A stretch of 64,000 nucleotides of DNA from Pseudomonadota bacterium (GCA_023436885.1 JAEZHI010000048.1:1-64000); one strand, 5' to 3'; shown: positions 16,671-24,968, counted from the stretch's first letter. The notes: generated from the letters alone by a model not told the origin. Numbers and translations are program-made.

Positions 16671-17363
16671 ATGTCGTTGTTTCCCAGTGCGTTTGGTATA
16701 GCCGCTGGCGCGCTCGACGCAATGCTTGCCCCGGCGCCGCTCAACATCGAGACCGGTATCGAGCGATTGGAAAGCGGTGTGCTCAAGGTGGCTGTGCGTA
16801 CCGACCTGCCCAACTGCACGGGCCGCATGCTCGACTGGTGGTTCAAGGAGTTCGACAGCCGGCAGCATCTCCTGCTGTGGCACCCGGTGGACCATGTCGA
16901 GCATCGGGGCTGGGACGCGCATTGGCGAAAGGGGCAGAGCTATGTCGGCGCGACGATCCGCGCCGTCGAGAGCCTTGGCGACATTCCGCCGGTGGCCGCC
17001 GTCATCCGCTTCCACGATCCGAGGGAAGCCTTCTCGCCCGGTGCCTATGACGCCGCTTGCCAAAGGGGCGATGCGTCGCTCGCCGTGATCGCCCGCATTG
17101 GCTTCGGCGACGATGTGGAGCTCGACCCGGCTGGCGATCCACTGCAGGGCGTGATGGTCCACGTGGTGCGCGACACGCCGTTCGGCGCCGTGCTCAGAAG
17201 CGCATTCCTGCTCGGTCCGGCGCATGGGCACAGCGTGCCCGACGCCATCGGCCTCGGTCTGCTCCGGCATTGCAGCAGCGAATTCGGCTACCTATCGCGC
17301 TGCCTCCCCTCGCTCTACTGGGCCGATCCGGCCAACCGAGCGGATGTACCGGCGATGTGGTGA
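16671..17363 (+). CDS. DAPG hydrolase (PhlG)-like family protein
   Basis: A 230-residue protein that I assign to the PhlG-like hydrolase family (2,4-diacetylphloroglucinol or phloretin hydrolases, zinc-dependent cleavage of a carbon-carbon bond). Supporting motifs are MLDWWFKEFDSRQHLLLWHP and DHVEHRGWD (residues 54-82), which place His71, His75 and His78 as possible metal ligands, and FGAVLRSAFLLG near the C-terminus. The actual substrate is unknown. GGAGG at 16661-16665 selects the ATG at 16671 over one at 16659. Control is probably by the divergent TetR through 16634-16652. Confidence 0.75.
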   Translation: MSLFPSAFGIAAGALDAMLAPAPLNIETGIERLESGVLKVAVRTDLPNCTGRMLDWWFKEFDSRQHLLLWHPVDHVEHRGWDAHWRKGQSYVGATIRAVESLGDIPPVAAVIRFHDPREAFSPGAYDAACQRGDASLAVIARIGFGDDVELDPAGDPLQGVMVHVVRDTPFGAVLRSAFLLGPAHGHSVPDAIGLGLLRHCSSEFGYLSRCLPSLYWADPANRADVPAMW

Positions 17364-17840
17364 CAAGGTGACCGGGCGGCTCGCTTGATCGCCAATCATC
17401 GCCAGAGTGGGCCGGCTCCCCGGTCGGGGCGGGCCGGTCGACCGGGACGACACAGGGAGGGGAGGCCGCAGCGAAGGCGACCCGGCTGCTGACGATTGGC
17501 TCCGAGGGCAACACAACCAAGTGGCTGATCAATGGCTTTCTAAAGTTGTTTCTTGCACATTAAGTATTAATACTGTAATCATTGTCGACGAGGCATCCTG
17601 GAAGGGAACCTTGACCTCCCAGGATGCAAGACGGCGTTTCTCTCGGCGGGCGGTACGGGTGCAAATGGTCGTTTTGGGCAAAACAACTTCACGCTTGGAA
17701 AGCGCTAAAGTGTTTCGGTCGGAATGACCGGGCTCATATGTTGCAGCGCGACCGGAGAGTCTGAAACCTCGCAAGAATGGGGGTTTCTATATTCGCCATG
17801 ACAGTATTGGAGCAGGAAGTCATCATCGGGGGGTAGGAAA
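17364..17840. other. Intergenic region with palindrome and hairpin
   Basis: About 480 bases without a convincing gene. It contains the 12-bp palindrome AGTATTAATACT at 17563-17574 in an AT-rich pocket, and a 9-bp stem (GCATCCTGG at 17593-17601 with CCAGGATGC at 17619-17627) around a 17-base loop. On the plus strand no T-run follows the stem, so it is not a clear terminator. Open frames here have no family features. Confidence 0.45.
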
Positions 17841-18224
17841 ATGCGGACTTTCGTTGCGATTGGCGCGGTTACTTTGCTTGGATGCTTCACTCTTTCGGCG
17901 GCTCAAGCAGCCTGTACAGGCGGCAATGGGCGCGGCTGGGCGAGTGGGAACGGTGCCGGAAAATTCGAGATGGTCGCCGCCGACAAGACCTGCCAGATCG
18001 GCTTTACCAACGTGATCGACGATAAGGCGAAAACCAAAATTCCGGCCACAAACGTCGTCATTACGAAGCCTCCGAAGTCGGGAGCCGTCAGTGTGAAGAG
18101 CAGCGGTCTGGTCTATACGCCCAAGAAGGGCTTTATGGGCGACGACACTTTCTGCACGAAAAACACGACACCGAAAGCGCCTGACGTCACGCTCTCCGGC
18201 TGTATCACCATCTCGGTGAAATAA
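17841..18224 (+). CDS. Secreted Ig-like/cadherin-like domain protein
   Basis: A 127-residue protein with a signal peptide (MRTFVAIGAVTLLGCFTLSA, then AQA before the cleavage site near residue 23). The mature protein ends with KPPKSGAVSVKSSGLVYTPK and GFMGDDTF, the pattern of bacterial cadherin/Ig-like repeats (P..G.v....-Y.P..GF.G.D.F), here as one domain. Four cysteines may form disulfides. Role unknown; single-domain periplasmic adhesin-like proteins of this type are common hypotheticals. GGGGGGTAGGAAA precedes the ATG. Confidence 0.75.
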   Translation: MRTFVAIGAVTLLGCFTLSAAQAACTGGNGRGWASGNGAGKFEMVAADKTCQIGFTNVIDDKAKTKIPATNVVITKPPKSGAVSVKSSGLVYTPKKGFMGDDTFCTKNTTPKAPDVTLSGCITISVK

Positions 18225-18266
18225 TCGGAAGCCGGCAGCTCGCAGCTAGAGTCAAATAGAACGGCA

Positions 18267-19181
18267 TCACCCCATCCCCGGCAGGGCGCGCACCTCTTTG
18301 TCCAGCTCGTCGATCAGCAGGCGGACGCGGGCGATCTGGGCGCGTTCGGGGACGATCAGCATGTTGAGGGGTGTCGGGGGCAGGGTGTGATCGGGCAGTA
18401 GCTGTTCCAGCTCGCCGCTTGAGAGGAGATCGTCGACCAGCCAGCGGTGGGCGGGGGCGATGCCGCGGCCGGCGCGGAAGGCCTCGCGGGCGGCGAGGCC
18501 GTGATCGACGCGGAGATTGCCCGCCACCGGCACGGTCTGCACCCGGCCATCCGGCCCGGTGAGCATCAGCGTTTCGCTGCCGGCGACATTGGACATGCGG
18601 ATGACGTTGTGGCGGGCGAGGTCTTCGGGCCTTTCCGGCCGGCCGTGCTCCGCGAGATAGGCGGGCGCGGCGACCAGCAGGCGGCGGCTTTCGCCGAGGG
18701 GATGCAGCTTCATGGTGCTGTCGGTGAGCGGCCCCAGGCGGATGGCGATGTCGGCGCCTTCCTTCACGAGGTCGATCCGCTCGTCGGTCAGGCTGAGGTC
18801 GACGTGGATCTCCGGATAGCGGGCCTGGAAGGCGAAGATGAGCCGGGTGATGTGCAGCACGCCGAGCGCGGCGGTGCATGAGACGCGGACGGTGCCGGCC
18901 GGCGCGCCGCGCGTGTCGCGGATCTCCTCGCCGGCCTGCTCGACCAGCCGGAGGATCTGGACGCACTGGGCGTAATAGCGGCTGCCTTCCTCGGTCAGGC
19001 TGACGCGGCGGGTGGTGCGGCTCAGAAGCGGCGCGGCGACCGCTGTTTCCAGCTCGGCGAGGTGGCGGGTGACGGTGGATTGCCCGGTGCCGAGCTCGCG
19101 CGCCACGGCGGTGAGGTTGCCGCGCTCGGCGACGCGGACGAAGGTGCGCATCCGCTCCAGCGTAACGTCGGACTTATCCAT
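18267..19181 (-). CDS. LysR-family transcriptional regulator
   Basis: A 304-residue LysR regulator with helix-turn-helix LTAVARELGTGQSTVTRHLA (about residues 23-42), the linker LSRTTRRVSLTEEGSRYY and effector domain starting GTVRVSCTAALGVLHITRLI. It belongs to the large AaeR/PgrR-like subgroup that often regulates adjacent reductases. It is divergent from the NQO1-like gene at 19275 with a 21-bp inverted repeat between them at 19187-19207. No strong Shine-Dalgarno precedes the ATG at 19181. Confidence 0.9.
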   Translation of the reverse strand: MDKSDVTLERMRTFVRVAERGNLTAVARELGTGQSTVTRHLAELETAVAAPLLSRTTRRVSLTEEGSRYYAQCVQILRLVEQAGEEIRDTRGAPAGTVRVSCTAALGVLHITRLIFAFQARYPEIHVDLSLTDERIDLVKEGADIAIRLGPLTDSTMKLHPLGESRRLLVAAPAYLAEHGRPERPEDLARHNVIRMSNVAGSETLMLTGPDGRVQTVPVAGNLRVDHGLAAREAFRAGRGIAPAHRWLVDDLLSSGELEQLLPDHTLPPTPLNMLIVPERAQIARVRLLIDELDKEVRALPGMG

Positions 19182-19186
19182 TTTTC

Positions 19187-19207
19187 GGCAATATCCTATC
19201 CATTGCC
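19187..19207. promoter_or_regulatory. Candidate LysR box
   Basis: GGCAAT (19187-19192) and ATTGCC (19202-19207) are perfect inverted arms with a 9-base centre and contain the T-N(n)-A arrangement of LysR sites. It lies in the divergent promoter of the LysR and NQO1-like genes. Confidence 0.5.
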
Positions 19208-19274
19208 TCAGTATACCGGATCAGTTGGGGTGGGACTAGCTTGCTGGTAACACCAACGGCAAGCGGATATCGCC

Positions 19275-20054
19275 ATGAAAGTTCTGATCGTCTTCGCTCA
19301 CCCCGAACCGCAATCCTTCTCCGCCTCGCTGCGCGACGTGGCGATTGCCGAGCTTAAGGCCAATGGCCACGAGGTCCAGGTGTCCGACCTCTATGCCATG
19401 GGCTGGAAATCGGAGATCGACCGGGCGGACTTCCCGTCGCTGGCGCCCGAGGCACGGCTGATGCCCACCGCCGCATCCAGGCAAGCATTTGCCGAGGGCA
19501 CGCTGACGGCCGATGTTCAGGCGGAGATCGACAAGCTCCTCTGGGCCGACACGCTGATCCTGCAGTTTCCGCTCTGGTGGTTCACCATGCCGGCCATCCT
19601 GAAAGGCTGGGTGGACCGCGTCTATGCCTTTGGCTTCGCCTATGGCGTCGGCGAGCAGAGCGACAAGCGCTGGGGCGACCGCTACGGCGAGGGCACTCTC
19701 GTCGGCAAGCGCGCCATGCTGATCGTCACGGCCGGCGGCTGGCAGCCGCATTATGGCCCGCGCGGCGTCAACGGCCCGATCGACGACCTGTTGTTCCCCA
19801 TCAACCACGGCATCCTCTACTACCCCGGCTACACCGTGCTGCCGCCCTTCGTCACCTACAGCGCCGACCGGGTGGATGAGGCGCGCTTCGCGGCGACCGC
19901 CGAGAGCCTGCGCGAGCGGATGCGGACGCTGGAGACCACGACGCCGATCGCCTATCGCCAACAGAACGGCGGGGATTATCACATACCGAGCATGGAGCTG
20001 CGCGAGGGGCTCGGCGCGGGGAGGTCTGGGTTCGGGCTGCACGTGCGGGAGTAG
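19275..20054 (+). CDS. NAD(P)H dehydrogenase (quinone), NQO1-like flavodoxin-fold
   Basis: A 259-residue FAD/FMN enzyme that performs two-electron reduction of quinones. Its N-terminus MKVLIVFAHPEPQSFSASLR is the flavin phosphate-binding loop, and LQFPLWWFTMPAILKGWVDR is the family signature containing active-site aromatic residues. VTAGGWQPHYGPRGVNGPID follows as in other NQO1/MdaB-like proteins. Length is slightly above the bacterial average. It is preceded by the divergent LysR gene and probably induced through it by electrophilic or quinone stress. Confidence 0.9.
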   Translation: MKVLIVFAHPEPQSFSASLRDVAIAELKANGHEVQVSDLYAMGWKSEIDRADFPSLAPEARLMPTAASRQAFAEGTLTADVQAEIDKLLWADTLILQFPLWWFTMPAILKGWVDRVYAFGFAYGVGEQSDKRWGDRYGEGTLVGKRAMLIVTAGGWQPHYGPRGVNGPIDDLLFPINHGILYYPGYTVLPPFVTYSADRVDEARFAATAESLRERMRTLETTTPIAYRQQNGGDYHIPSMELREGLGAGRSGFGLHVRE

Positions 20055-20069
20055 GGGCGGTAACGGAGC

Positions 20070-20681
20070 CTAGCTCCGGCGATCCACCAAGCCCGCGATG
20101 ATGCCGGAGAGCTCGGCCTCCGCCTCCTCCGGCATGACATCAGCCGAGGCGGCGGCCTTGGAAAGGGAGTCGGCGGCGCCGAGCATGGCCCAGAGGCCGG
20201 CGTCGCCGATGCGGCGCCCGTTGGCAAAGGGGGCGAGCACTGCCCGGCATTTGTCGATGAAGGCCAGCTGATAGTCGCGCCGGACGCGTTCCAGCTCCGG
20301 CGAGCCGGCTAGCGCGGCGACGACGCCGAGAATTTCGGGACCCTGGCTCAGCACGCAATCGACGTAGGCCGAGGCGATGACGGCGGCCTTGTCGGCGAGG
20401 GTGGGGCCGCTTGTCTCCAGCGCCGCGTCGAGCGCCGCAGTCTGGCGCAGATCGTAATCGCGATAGAGCGCCGCCAGCAATCCGTTGCGCGTGCCGAAGT
20501 GATCGTAGACCACCGGCTTGGCGACGCCGGCCTTGAGCGCAAGCGAGGGCAGGGTCAGCGCGTCGCTGCCTTGCTCGCGAACGATCTGCCAGGCGGTGTC
20601 GATGAGCTGGTGCAGCCGGTCGGCGCGGCTGAGGCGCACGCGCTTGCCGGCGGCTGGGGAGGAAGGCTGAACGGTTGACAT
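20070..20681 (-). CDS. TetR-family transcriptional repressor
   Basis: A 203-residue TetR regulator. The helix-turn-helix is at about residues 35-60 (LTLPSLALKAGVAKPVVYDH, then FGTRNGLLAAL), followed by a helical ligand domain. The start at 20681 is the only ATG that keeps the frame clear of the divergent gene at 20760. Upstream lie a 9-bp perfect inverted repeat and an inner palindrome (20683-20719), likely operators for both genes. It converges with the NQO1-like gene. Confidence 0.9.
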   Translation of the reverse strand: MSTVQPSSPAAGKRVRLSRADRLHQLIDTAWQIVREQGSDALTLPSLALKAGVAKPVVYDHFGTRNGLLAALYRDYDLRQTAALDAALETSGPTLADKAAVIASAYVDCVLSQGPEILGVVAALAGSPELERVRRDYQLAFIDKCRAVLAPFANGRRIGDAGLWAMLGAADSLSKAAASADVMPEEAEAELSGIIAGLVDRRS

Positions 20682-20682
20682 C

Positions 20683-20719
20683 TCTATATACCAAAGGTAA
20701 CTTACTAAAAGTATATAGA
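20683..20719. promoter_or_regulatory. Nested palindromes, probable TetR operator
   Basis: TCTATATAC (20683-20691) and GTATATAGA (20711-20719) are perfect 9-bp arms. Inside lies GTAACTTAC (20697-20705), itself symmetrical. The site sits between the divergent TetR gene and the reductase gene at 20760. Confidence 0.6.
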
Positions 20720-20759
20720 ACAACAGCGCGCCGCGCAATCGCTCGGCGGGAGAGATGTC

Positions 20760-21368
20760 ATGCACGCCACCATCGTCGTCGCCCACCCCATCCACCAGTC
20801 GCTGACGCAGGAGATGGCCCGCAGGGTTTCCGAGGCGATCATCGCCTCGGGCGCCGGGCACAGCGCGGAGATCGTCGATCTCATGGCGGAGGGGTTCGAT
20901 CCGCGTTTCACGGTGCAGGATATCGCCGTTCTCGCGGAGGAGGCCGCGCCGTCTCAGGATGTGCTGGCCGAGCAGGCCAGGCTCGACCGGTCGGATGCGC
21001 TGGTGCTGGTCTATCCAGTCTACTGGTGGTCGATGCCCGCCCTTCTCAAGGGGTGGATCGACCGGGTGTTCGTCAACGGCTGGGCCTATGACTACAGCCC
21101 GGAGACGGGCGTGGTGAAGAAACTGGGCCGCCTGCCGATCCACCTGATTGCCATCGGCGCTGCCGACAGGGGCACCTACGACAGGCACGGCTATGCCGAG
21201 GCCATGAAGGTGCAGATCGACCACGGCATCTTCGACTATTGCGGCGCGCCGGTGCTGACCTCGGAGCTGCTGCTTCTGCCCGATGCGGATGCGCCAGAGG
21301 CACTGCTGGACAAGGCCGAAGCGATCGGGCGCGGCGTGTTCGCCGAGCGGCTGGTGGAGTGTGCGTGA
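20760..21368 (+). CDS. NAD(P)H-dependent flavodoxin-fold oxidoreductase
   Basis: A 202-residue flavoprotein of the same superfamily as the 19275 gene but of the shorter KefF/YwrO-like type. MHATIVVAHPIHQSLTQEMA is the flavin-binding N-terminus and LVYPVYWWSMPALLKGWIDR the quinone-site signature. The sequence between is too divergent to call a recent tandem duplicate of 19275. GGGAGAGATGTC precedes the ATG. The divergent TetR is the likely regulator. The reaction is presumably two-electron quinone or nitro-compound reduction. Confidence 0.88.
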   Translation: MHATIVVAHPIHQSLTQEMARRVSEAIIASGAGHSAEIVDLMAEGFDPRFTVQDIAVLAEEAAPSQDVLAEQARLDRSDALVLVYPVYWWSMPALLKGWIDRVFVNGWAYDYSPETGVVKKLGRLPIHLIAIGAADRGTYDRHGYAEAMKVQIDHGIFDYCGAPVLTSELLLLPDADAPEALLDKAEAIGRGVFAERLVECA

Positions 21369-21378
21369 GGCGCTGCGT

Positions 21379-21969
21379 TCACGGCGTCGCCGGCTGCTGC
21401 GCCAGACGGGTATTCTCAGCGAACACGCCCATGTGCGTTCCGCGCCCGGTGACGACGATCTCGGAGCCAGTTGTCAGCTGCTGCCGGAGGCTGGGAGGGA
21501 GGTTGCATAGCGTATTGATGAGCGTCGGCAATCCGGCAAGACGTATCGAGGTTTTGCACGACTTGCTTTCGGTATGCTCCAGCGACTCCACCGCGAATAT
21601 CATGCTCGTCTCTTCGCCCCACAGGAGCGCCACATCGAGCGGAATTGTCGTGGTCACAAACGTGTGGCCGAAAATCGCCAAGGCGATTGGCGCCAGGACA
21701 ATGTTGATAAGACGCTGCAGGCCTGTATTCCTGCTTCGGCTGCCTGGCAGATGCACCACAAGCATGATCCCGAGCGTCGCGCCCACCGCTGCGCTTACCA
21801 AGGCGTAATACTTTACACTCTCGAGGTAAGCCGGCGATGGGAAGAACTGTGAGCGGTGCGGCGCGAAACTGTATGGCAGGAACAGAAACGCGAAGAGCAG
21901 GAAGCCGGAAAGGCTGATCCTAAACGTGGCCTGCCAGCGCTTTTCCACAGATCCATCGCCTTGGTTCAT
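21379..21969 (-). CDS. Membrane protein, family B (paralogue of 25581-26183)
   Basis: A 196-residue protein with about three N-terminal membrane segments and a soluble C-terminal part that should be outside the cytoplasm. I do not recognise the family. Its C-terminus, GSEIVVTGRGTHMGVFAENT, closely matches that of the 25581-26183 product (GSEILVTGRGTSWGLFVKSA). Both also share a cysteine pair and an LC motif before it. Either a TTG at 22002 or the ATG at 21969 could be the start; neither has a strong ribosome-binding site. It has no family-A neighbour here. Confidence 0.72.
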   Translation of the reverse strand: MNQGDGSVEKRWQATFRISLSGFLLFAFLFLPYSFAPHRSQFFPSPAYLESVKYYALVSAAVGATLGIMLVVHLPGSRSRNTGLQRLINIVLAPIALAIFGHTFVTTTIPLDVALLWGEETSMIFAVESLEHTESKSCKTSIRLAGLPTLINTLCNLPPSLRQQLTTGSEIVVTGRGTHMGVFAENTRLAQQPATP

Positions 21970-22094
21970 CGCCGCACGCTGAGCCACCCCATTCGCCAGC
22001 AAGGCATAACACGCCTGCCGGGTGAAACGCTACCAAAGCGAGTGGTGATGGGGTGGCTGGGCCATAGCGGCGGTGGAGCGATCGGCCCGACGCC

Positions 22095-22328
22095 TCACGC
22101 CCCCGCGAACTTCACCGTCACGCCGCGCTGGCGGAAGTAGGCCTGCATCAGCTTGCGGCCGGAGCGGTTGCCATGCGGGAGCCGGGCCGGATCGAACACG
22201 GCTTCCTTCACGCCCTCCGCAGCCAGCGCTGCCTTGAGCGCGGCAATGCGCAGATCGATCTCTTCATTGTCCGCCTGCAGGGATGCGTAAACCCGCTCGA
22301 TGGCGTCGGCTACGGTCGGTTGGCTCAA
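22095..22328 (-). CDS. Small conserved hypothetical protein
   Basis: A 77-residue, highly helical protein without signal or membrane segment. The N-terminal half (ADAIERVYASLQADNEEIDL and RIAALKAALAAEGV) reads as a short coiled coil, and the C-terminus PHGNRSGRKLMQAYFRQRGV is basic. The start is a TTG with ACAGGAGCC 7 bases upstream, which supports it as a real gene. Function is unknown; the basic tail hints at nucleic-acid binding, but nothing else supports that. Confidence 0.6.
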   Translation of the reverse strand: MSQPTVADAIERVYASLQADNEEIDLRIAALKAALAAEGVKEAVFDPARLPHGNRSGRKLMQAYFRQRGVTVKFAGA

Positions 22329-22537
22329 AATTGGCTCCTGTCACTGGTGGCGGTGCCCGCCATGATCTTTGGCCTGACCGTATCGGGGTGAAAGACCGTC
22401 GCGTCAATGGGGGAGGTGGGTTGGAGGCGGCGGGCGGTGCCGATGAAGCGGCCCGCCAGCCGGACGCCGCCGGATTTGTTGATTTCCCAAGCGGGGCGGT
22501 TTGGGGTCGATTGGTGTCCTCAACTTGGAGGGGGATC

Positions 22538-23245
22538 ATGATTCCGCAGGACGTTCCTTTGCAGATCGGCTCGCTGATCTTCGACGACATGGATCAGATC
22601 GACCTCACCGGCCCCTTCGAGGTGCTCAGCCGCATTCCCAACTCCACCTATCGGCTCTACGGCAAGACGGCCGCGCCGGTGCGCGACATCAAGGGGCTGC
22701 GGCTGCTGCCCGATGCCGCGCTGTCGGAGGCGCCGCAGCTCGATGTGCTGCACGTGCCGGGCGGCTTCGGTCAGGAAGCGCTGATGGATGATGACGAAGT
22801 GCTGACATGGCTGCGTCAGCAGGCAGCGGGGGCACGCAGCGTCTTCTCCGTCTGCACCGGCGCACTGCTGCTTGGCGGGGCGGGCCTCCTGAAGGGACGC
22901 CGCGCGACCACGCATTGGGCCTCTTTCCATCTGCTGCCATATTTTGGCGCCATCCCGATCAACGAGCGGGTGGTGAAGGATGGCGACCGGATCTTCGCCG
23001 CCGGCGTCACCGCCGGTATCGACGGCGCCTTGACGCTCGCCGCTGAGCTGCGCGGACAGCAGGCGGCGGAGACCATCCAGCTTCACATGGTCTATGCGCC
23101 GGAGCCGCCCTTCGACAGCGGCACGCCGGAAACCGCGCCGCCCGCCGTGCGGGACAAGGCCCAGGCCCAGATGGCCGGCATCACCGCCCAGCGCGAGGCG
23201 ACGGCGCGGCGGGTGGCGGAGAGGTTGGGAATCGAGCTTGGCTAG
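22538..23245 (+). CDS. DJ-1/PfpI family protein, isonitrile hydratase-like
   Basis: A 235-residue class I glutamine-amidotransferase-like protein. It resembles Pseudomonas isonitrile hydratase (hydration of isonitriles to N-substituted formamides) along its length: QIGSLIFDDMDQIDLTGPFE, HVPGGFGQEALMDD, the nucleophile elbow FSVCTGALLLGGAGLL with Cys106, RRATTHWASFHLLP and APEPPFDSGTPETAPP. The AraC DNA-binding domain found in other DJ-1-type regulators is absent. GGAGGGGGATC precedes the ATG. Ends 10 bases before the thioesterase-like gene, so the two probably form an operon. Confidence 0.85.
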   Translation: MIPQDVPLQIGSLIFDDMDQIDLTGPFEVLSRIPNSTYRLYGKTAAPVRDIKGLRLLPDAALSEAPQLDVLHVPGGFGQEALMDDDEVLTWLRQQAAGARSVFSVCTGALLLGGAGLLKGRRATTHWASFHLLPYFGAIPINERVVKDGDRIFAAGVTAGIDGALTLAAELRGQQAAETIQLHMVYAPEPPFDSGTPETAPPAVRDKAQAQMAGITAQREATARRVAERLGIELG

Positions 23246-23255
23246 GCGGACCGAG

Positions 23256-23726
23256 ATGGAACGACACGACCTCGAAAGCTATCTGCACGAGCAGATCCCC
23301 CTTTCCCTGGCGATGGGGGTGTCGGTGCGGACCGTCACCGACGGGGGCGTCACCCTTGCCGCCCCGCTCGCGCCCAACATCAACCACAAGAGCACCGTGT
23401 TCGGCGGCAGCGCCTCGGCGCTGTCCATCCTCGCGGCCTGGTCCACCCTGCATGTCCGCCTCACCGACGCCGGGTTGCCATCGGAGATCGTCATTCAGTC
23501 GAACACGATGGAGTATGAGCGCCCGATGCACGGTGAGTTCGTGGCGACGGGGGAGGTGAGCGCGGGGGCGGATTGGGCGGCGTTCATGAGGATGCTGGAG
23601 AGACGGAAGCGGGCGCGGATCGAGATCGAGGCGGCGTTGAGGTGTGGGGATGAGGCGGTGGGGGCGTTCAGGGGAAGGTTCGTGGCGTTTCTGAGGGAAC
23701 TTGAGCCTACCCGCCAGGAATACTGA
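23256..23726 (+). CDS. Thioesterase (YiiD C-terminal domain, hotdog fold)
   Basis: A 156-residue single-domain protein matching the YiiD_C thioesterase group: IPLSLAMGVSVRTVTDGGVT, then APLAPNINHKSTVFGGSASA, the conserved N-x-N-x-K-x-T-x-F-G-G segment, and EYERPMHGEFVATGEV. Hotdog proteins of this type hydrolyse acyl-thioesters; the substrate is unknown. The start at 23256 sits 10 bases after the DJ-1 family gene, with GGCGGACCGAG in between. Confidence 0.8.
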   Translation: MERHDLESYLHEQIPLSLAMGVSVRTVTDGGVTLAAPLAPNINHKSTVFGGSASALSILAAWSTLHVRLTDAGLPSEIVIQSNTMEYERPMHGEFVATGEVSAGADWAAFMRMLERRKRARIEIEAALRCGDEAVGAFRGRFVAFLRELEPTRQEY

Positions 23727-23871
23727 TTGGCTAATTGGACTCCCATGTGCCCTTTGAATTGATCGTGAGCATGCCAACCCGTTTCGCCTATTGCATCGGG
23801 CTTGCGATACCCCCCATATGAAGGCCAGCCCATCGATATTTTGGTTTCAGGATATGGGCTCGAAAGCTGAA

Positions 23872-24567
23872 ATGACAGTCGATACCTCGCTTATTGGAAC
23901 CGGCCTATATAGCTTGCCTCAAGCCTCGCGGCTTGTCGGAGCGAATCCACGCTCTGTTCGCCGTTGGTTGCTGGGGTACGGCCGGAAATATCATGGCGAG
24001 AGTCGGATTTCACAGCCGCTTTGGCGCACGCAGCTTGCGGATGAGGATCTTCCTGAGCCTACAATTGGTTTTCGAGATTTGCTCGAGCTCAGGTTGGTGA
24101 ATGCTTTCGTCAAGCATGGGGTTCATGTCAGCGTCATTCGTGCAACTGCAGACGCTGCGCGCGAGAGATTCGGTGGCGAGTACCCCTTGACCATGAGGCG
24201 GTTTCTCACCGACGGAAAGCGCATCTTTGCTGAAGCGATTGATGCCGCTGGCGGCACACACCTAATAGACCCGGCCGGTAGGCAATACGTCTTCTCCGAT
24301 ATTGTCACACCGTCTCTATATGCAGGAATCGACTACGAAGGTGATGCTGCCCGCAGATGGTTCCCCGATAAGGGAAAAGCTGTGGTTCTGGACCCGGCAA
24401 TCCAGTTCGGCGCACCTATTCTCAGCGAGACTGGAATACCGACTGATACGCTTTATGCTGCGTATAAAGCCGAGGACGACGATAAAAACGCGGTCGCAAG
24501 AATTTTCGGCATCGACCCGAGACAGGTCGAGGTTGCGATACGGTTTGAGGAGCGGCTGGCAGCTTGA
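23872..24567 (+). CDS. DUF433/VapB45-type HTH antitoxin
   Basis: A protein of about 231 residues with an N-terminal MerR-like or helix-turn-helix module (GTGLYSLPQASRLVGANPRS, then VRRWLLGYGR) and a central helical region. The C-terminus (IPTDTLYAAYKAEDDDKNAV, then ARIFGIDPRQVEVAIRFEE) is the DUF433-like HTH seen in VapB45-type antitoxins. ATGs at 23854 and 23818 are alternative starts; none has a strong ribosome-binding site, and the domain begins close to 23872. Its stop overlaps the toxin start by 4 bases. Composition is less GC-rich than flanking genes, as in mobile toxin-antitoxin loci. Confidence 0.75.
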   Translation: MTVDTSLIGTGLYSLPQASRLVGANPRSVRRWLLGYGRKYHGESRISQPLWRTQLADEDLPEPTIGFRDLLELRLVNAFVKHGVHVSVIRATADAARERFGGEYPLTMRRFLTDGKRIFAEAIDAAGGTHLIDPAGRQYVFSDIVTPSLYAGIDYEGDAARRWFPDKGKAVVLDPAIQFGAPILSETGIPTDTLYAAYKAEDDDKNAVARIFGIDPRQVEVAIRFEERLAA

Positions 24568-24968
24568 AGGTTATTTTCGACAATAACCTCTCTCCACACA
24601 TGGCTCACGCCATGAGAGAGTTGTCGTCGGTAGAACCTGATGTTTCAGCGGTCATCCATCTTCGTGACCGGTTCGCGCCAAACACGCCCGATATCGAATG
24701 GATCACTTCGTTGGACGGGCCTTGGATAATCGTTTCGATAGATCGCTTCACTAAGAATAATGACGCGGAAAGGGCTGCGCTCCGTCGAGCCGGGCACACG
24801 GTTTTTGTTCTAGACAGGCAATGGTCGGAAAAGAAGTTTTGGCTGAAAGCCGCGCAATTGGTTGTTTGGTGGCCACTGATCCTCGGTCAAGCGCGTATTG
24901 CCGAAGGTAGCTTTCGAGTTCCGTGGAAGCAATCAGGCCAGACAAAACTGCAAACCTTACGTTTGTAG
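24564..24968 (+). CDS. PIN-like toxin (VapC45-type)
   Basis: A 134-residue protein with an N-terminal DNN motif (MKVIFDNNLSPHMAHAMREL) and a second acidic cluster in WIIVSIDRFTKNNDAERAAL, the layout of the small PIN-like (DUF5615/VapC45) RNase toxins. The usual central aspartates of classical VapC are not all recognisable, so activity is inferred. It overlaps the antitoxin stop by 4 bases (ATGA arrangement reversed: start at 24564, stop at 24567), which fits a coupled toxin-antitoxin operon. Confidence 0.72.
   Translation: MKVIFDNNLSPHMAHAMRELSSVEPDVSAVIHLRDRFAPNTPDIEWITSLDGPWIIVSIDRFTKNNDAERAALRRAGHTVFVLDRQWSEKKFWLKAAQLVVWWPLILGQARIAEGSFRVPWKQSGQTKLQTLRL

Noticed and set aside
17407..17727. 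106-codon plus-strand frame in the 17364-17840 gap
   Set aside because: No ribosome-binding site, mixed composition and no recognisable domain; it also runs through the hairpin.
22002..22002. TTG start for the family-B gene at 21379
   Set aside because: Possible, but an ATG at 21969 gives a product closer in length to its paralogue's core; kept as an alternative only.
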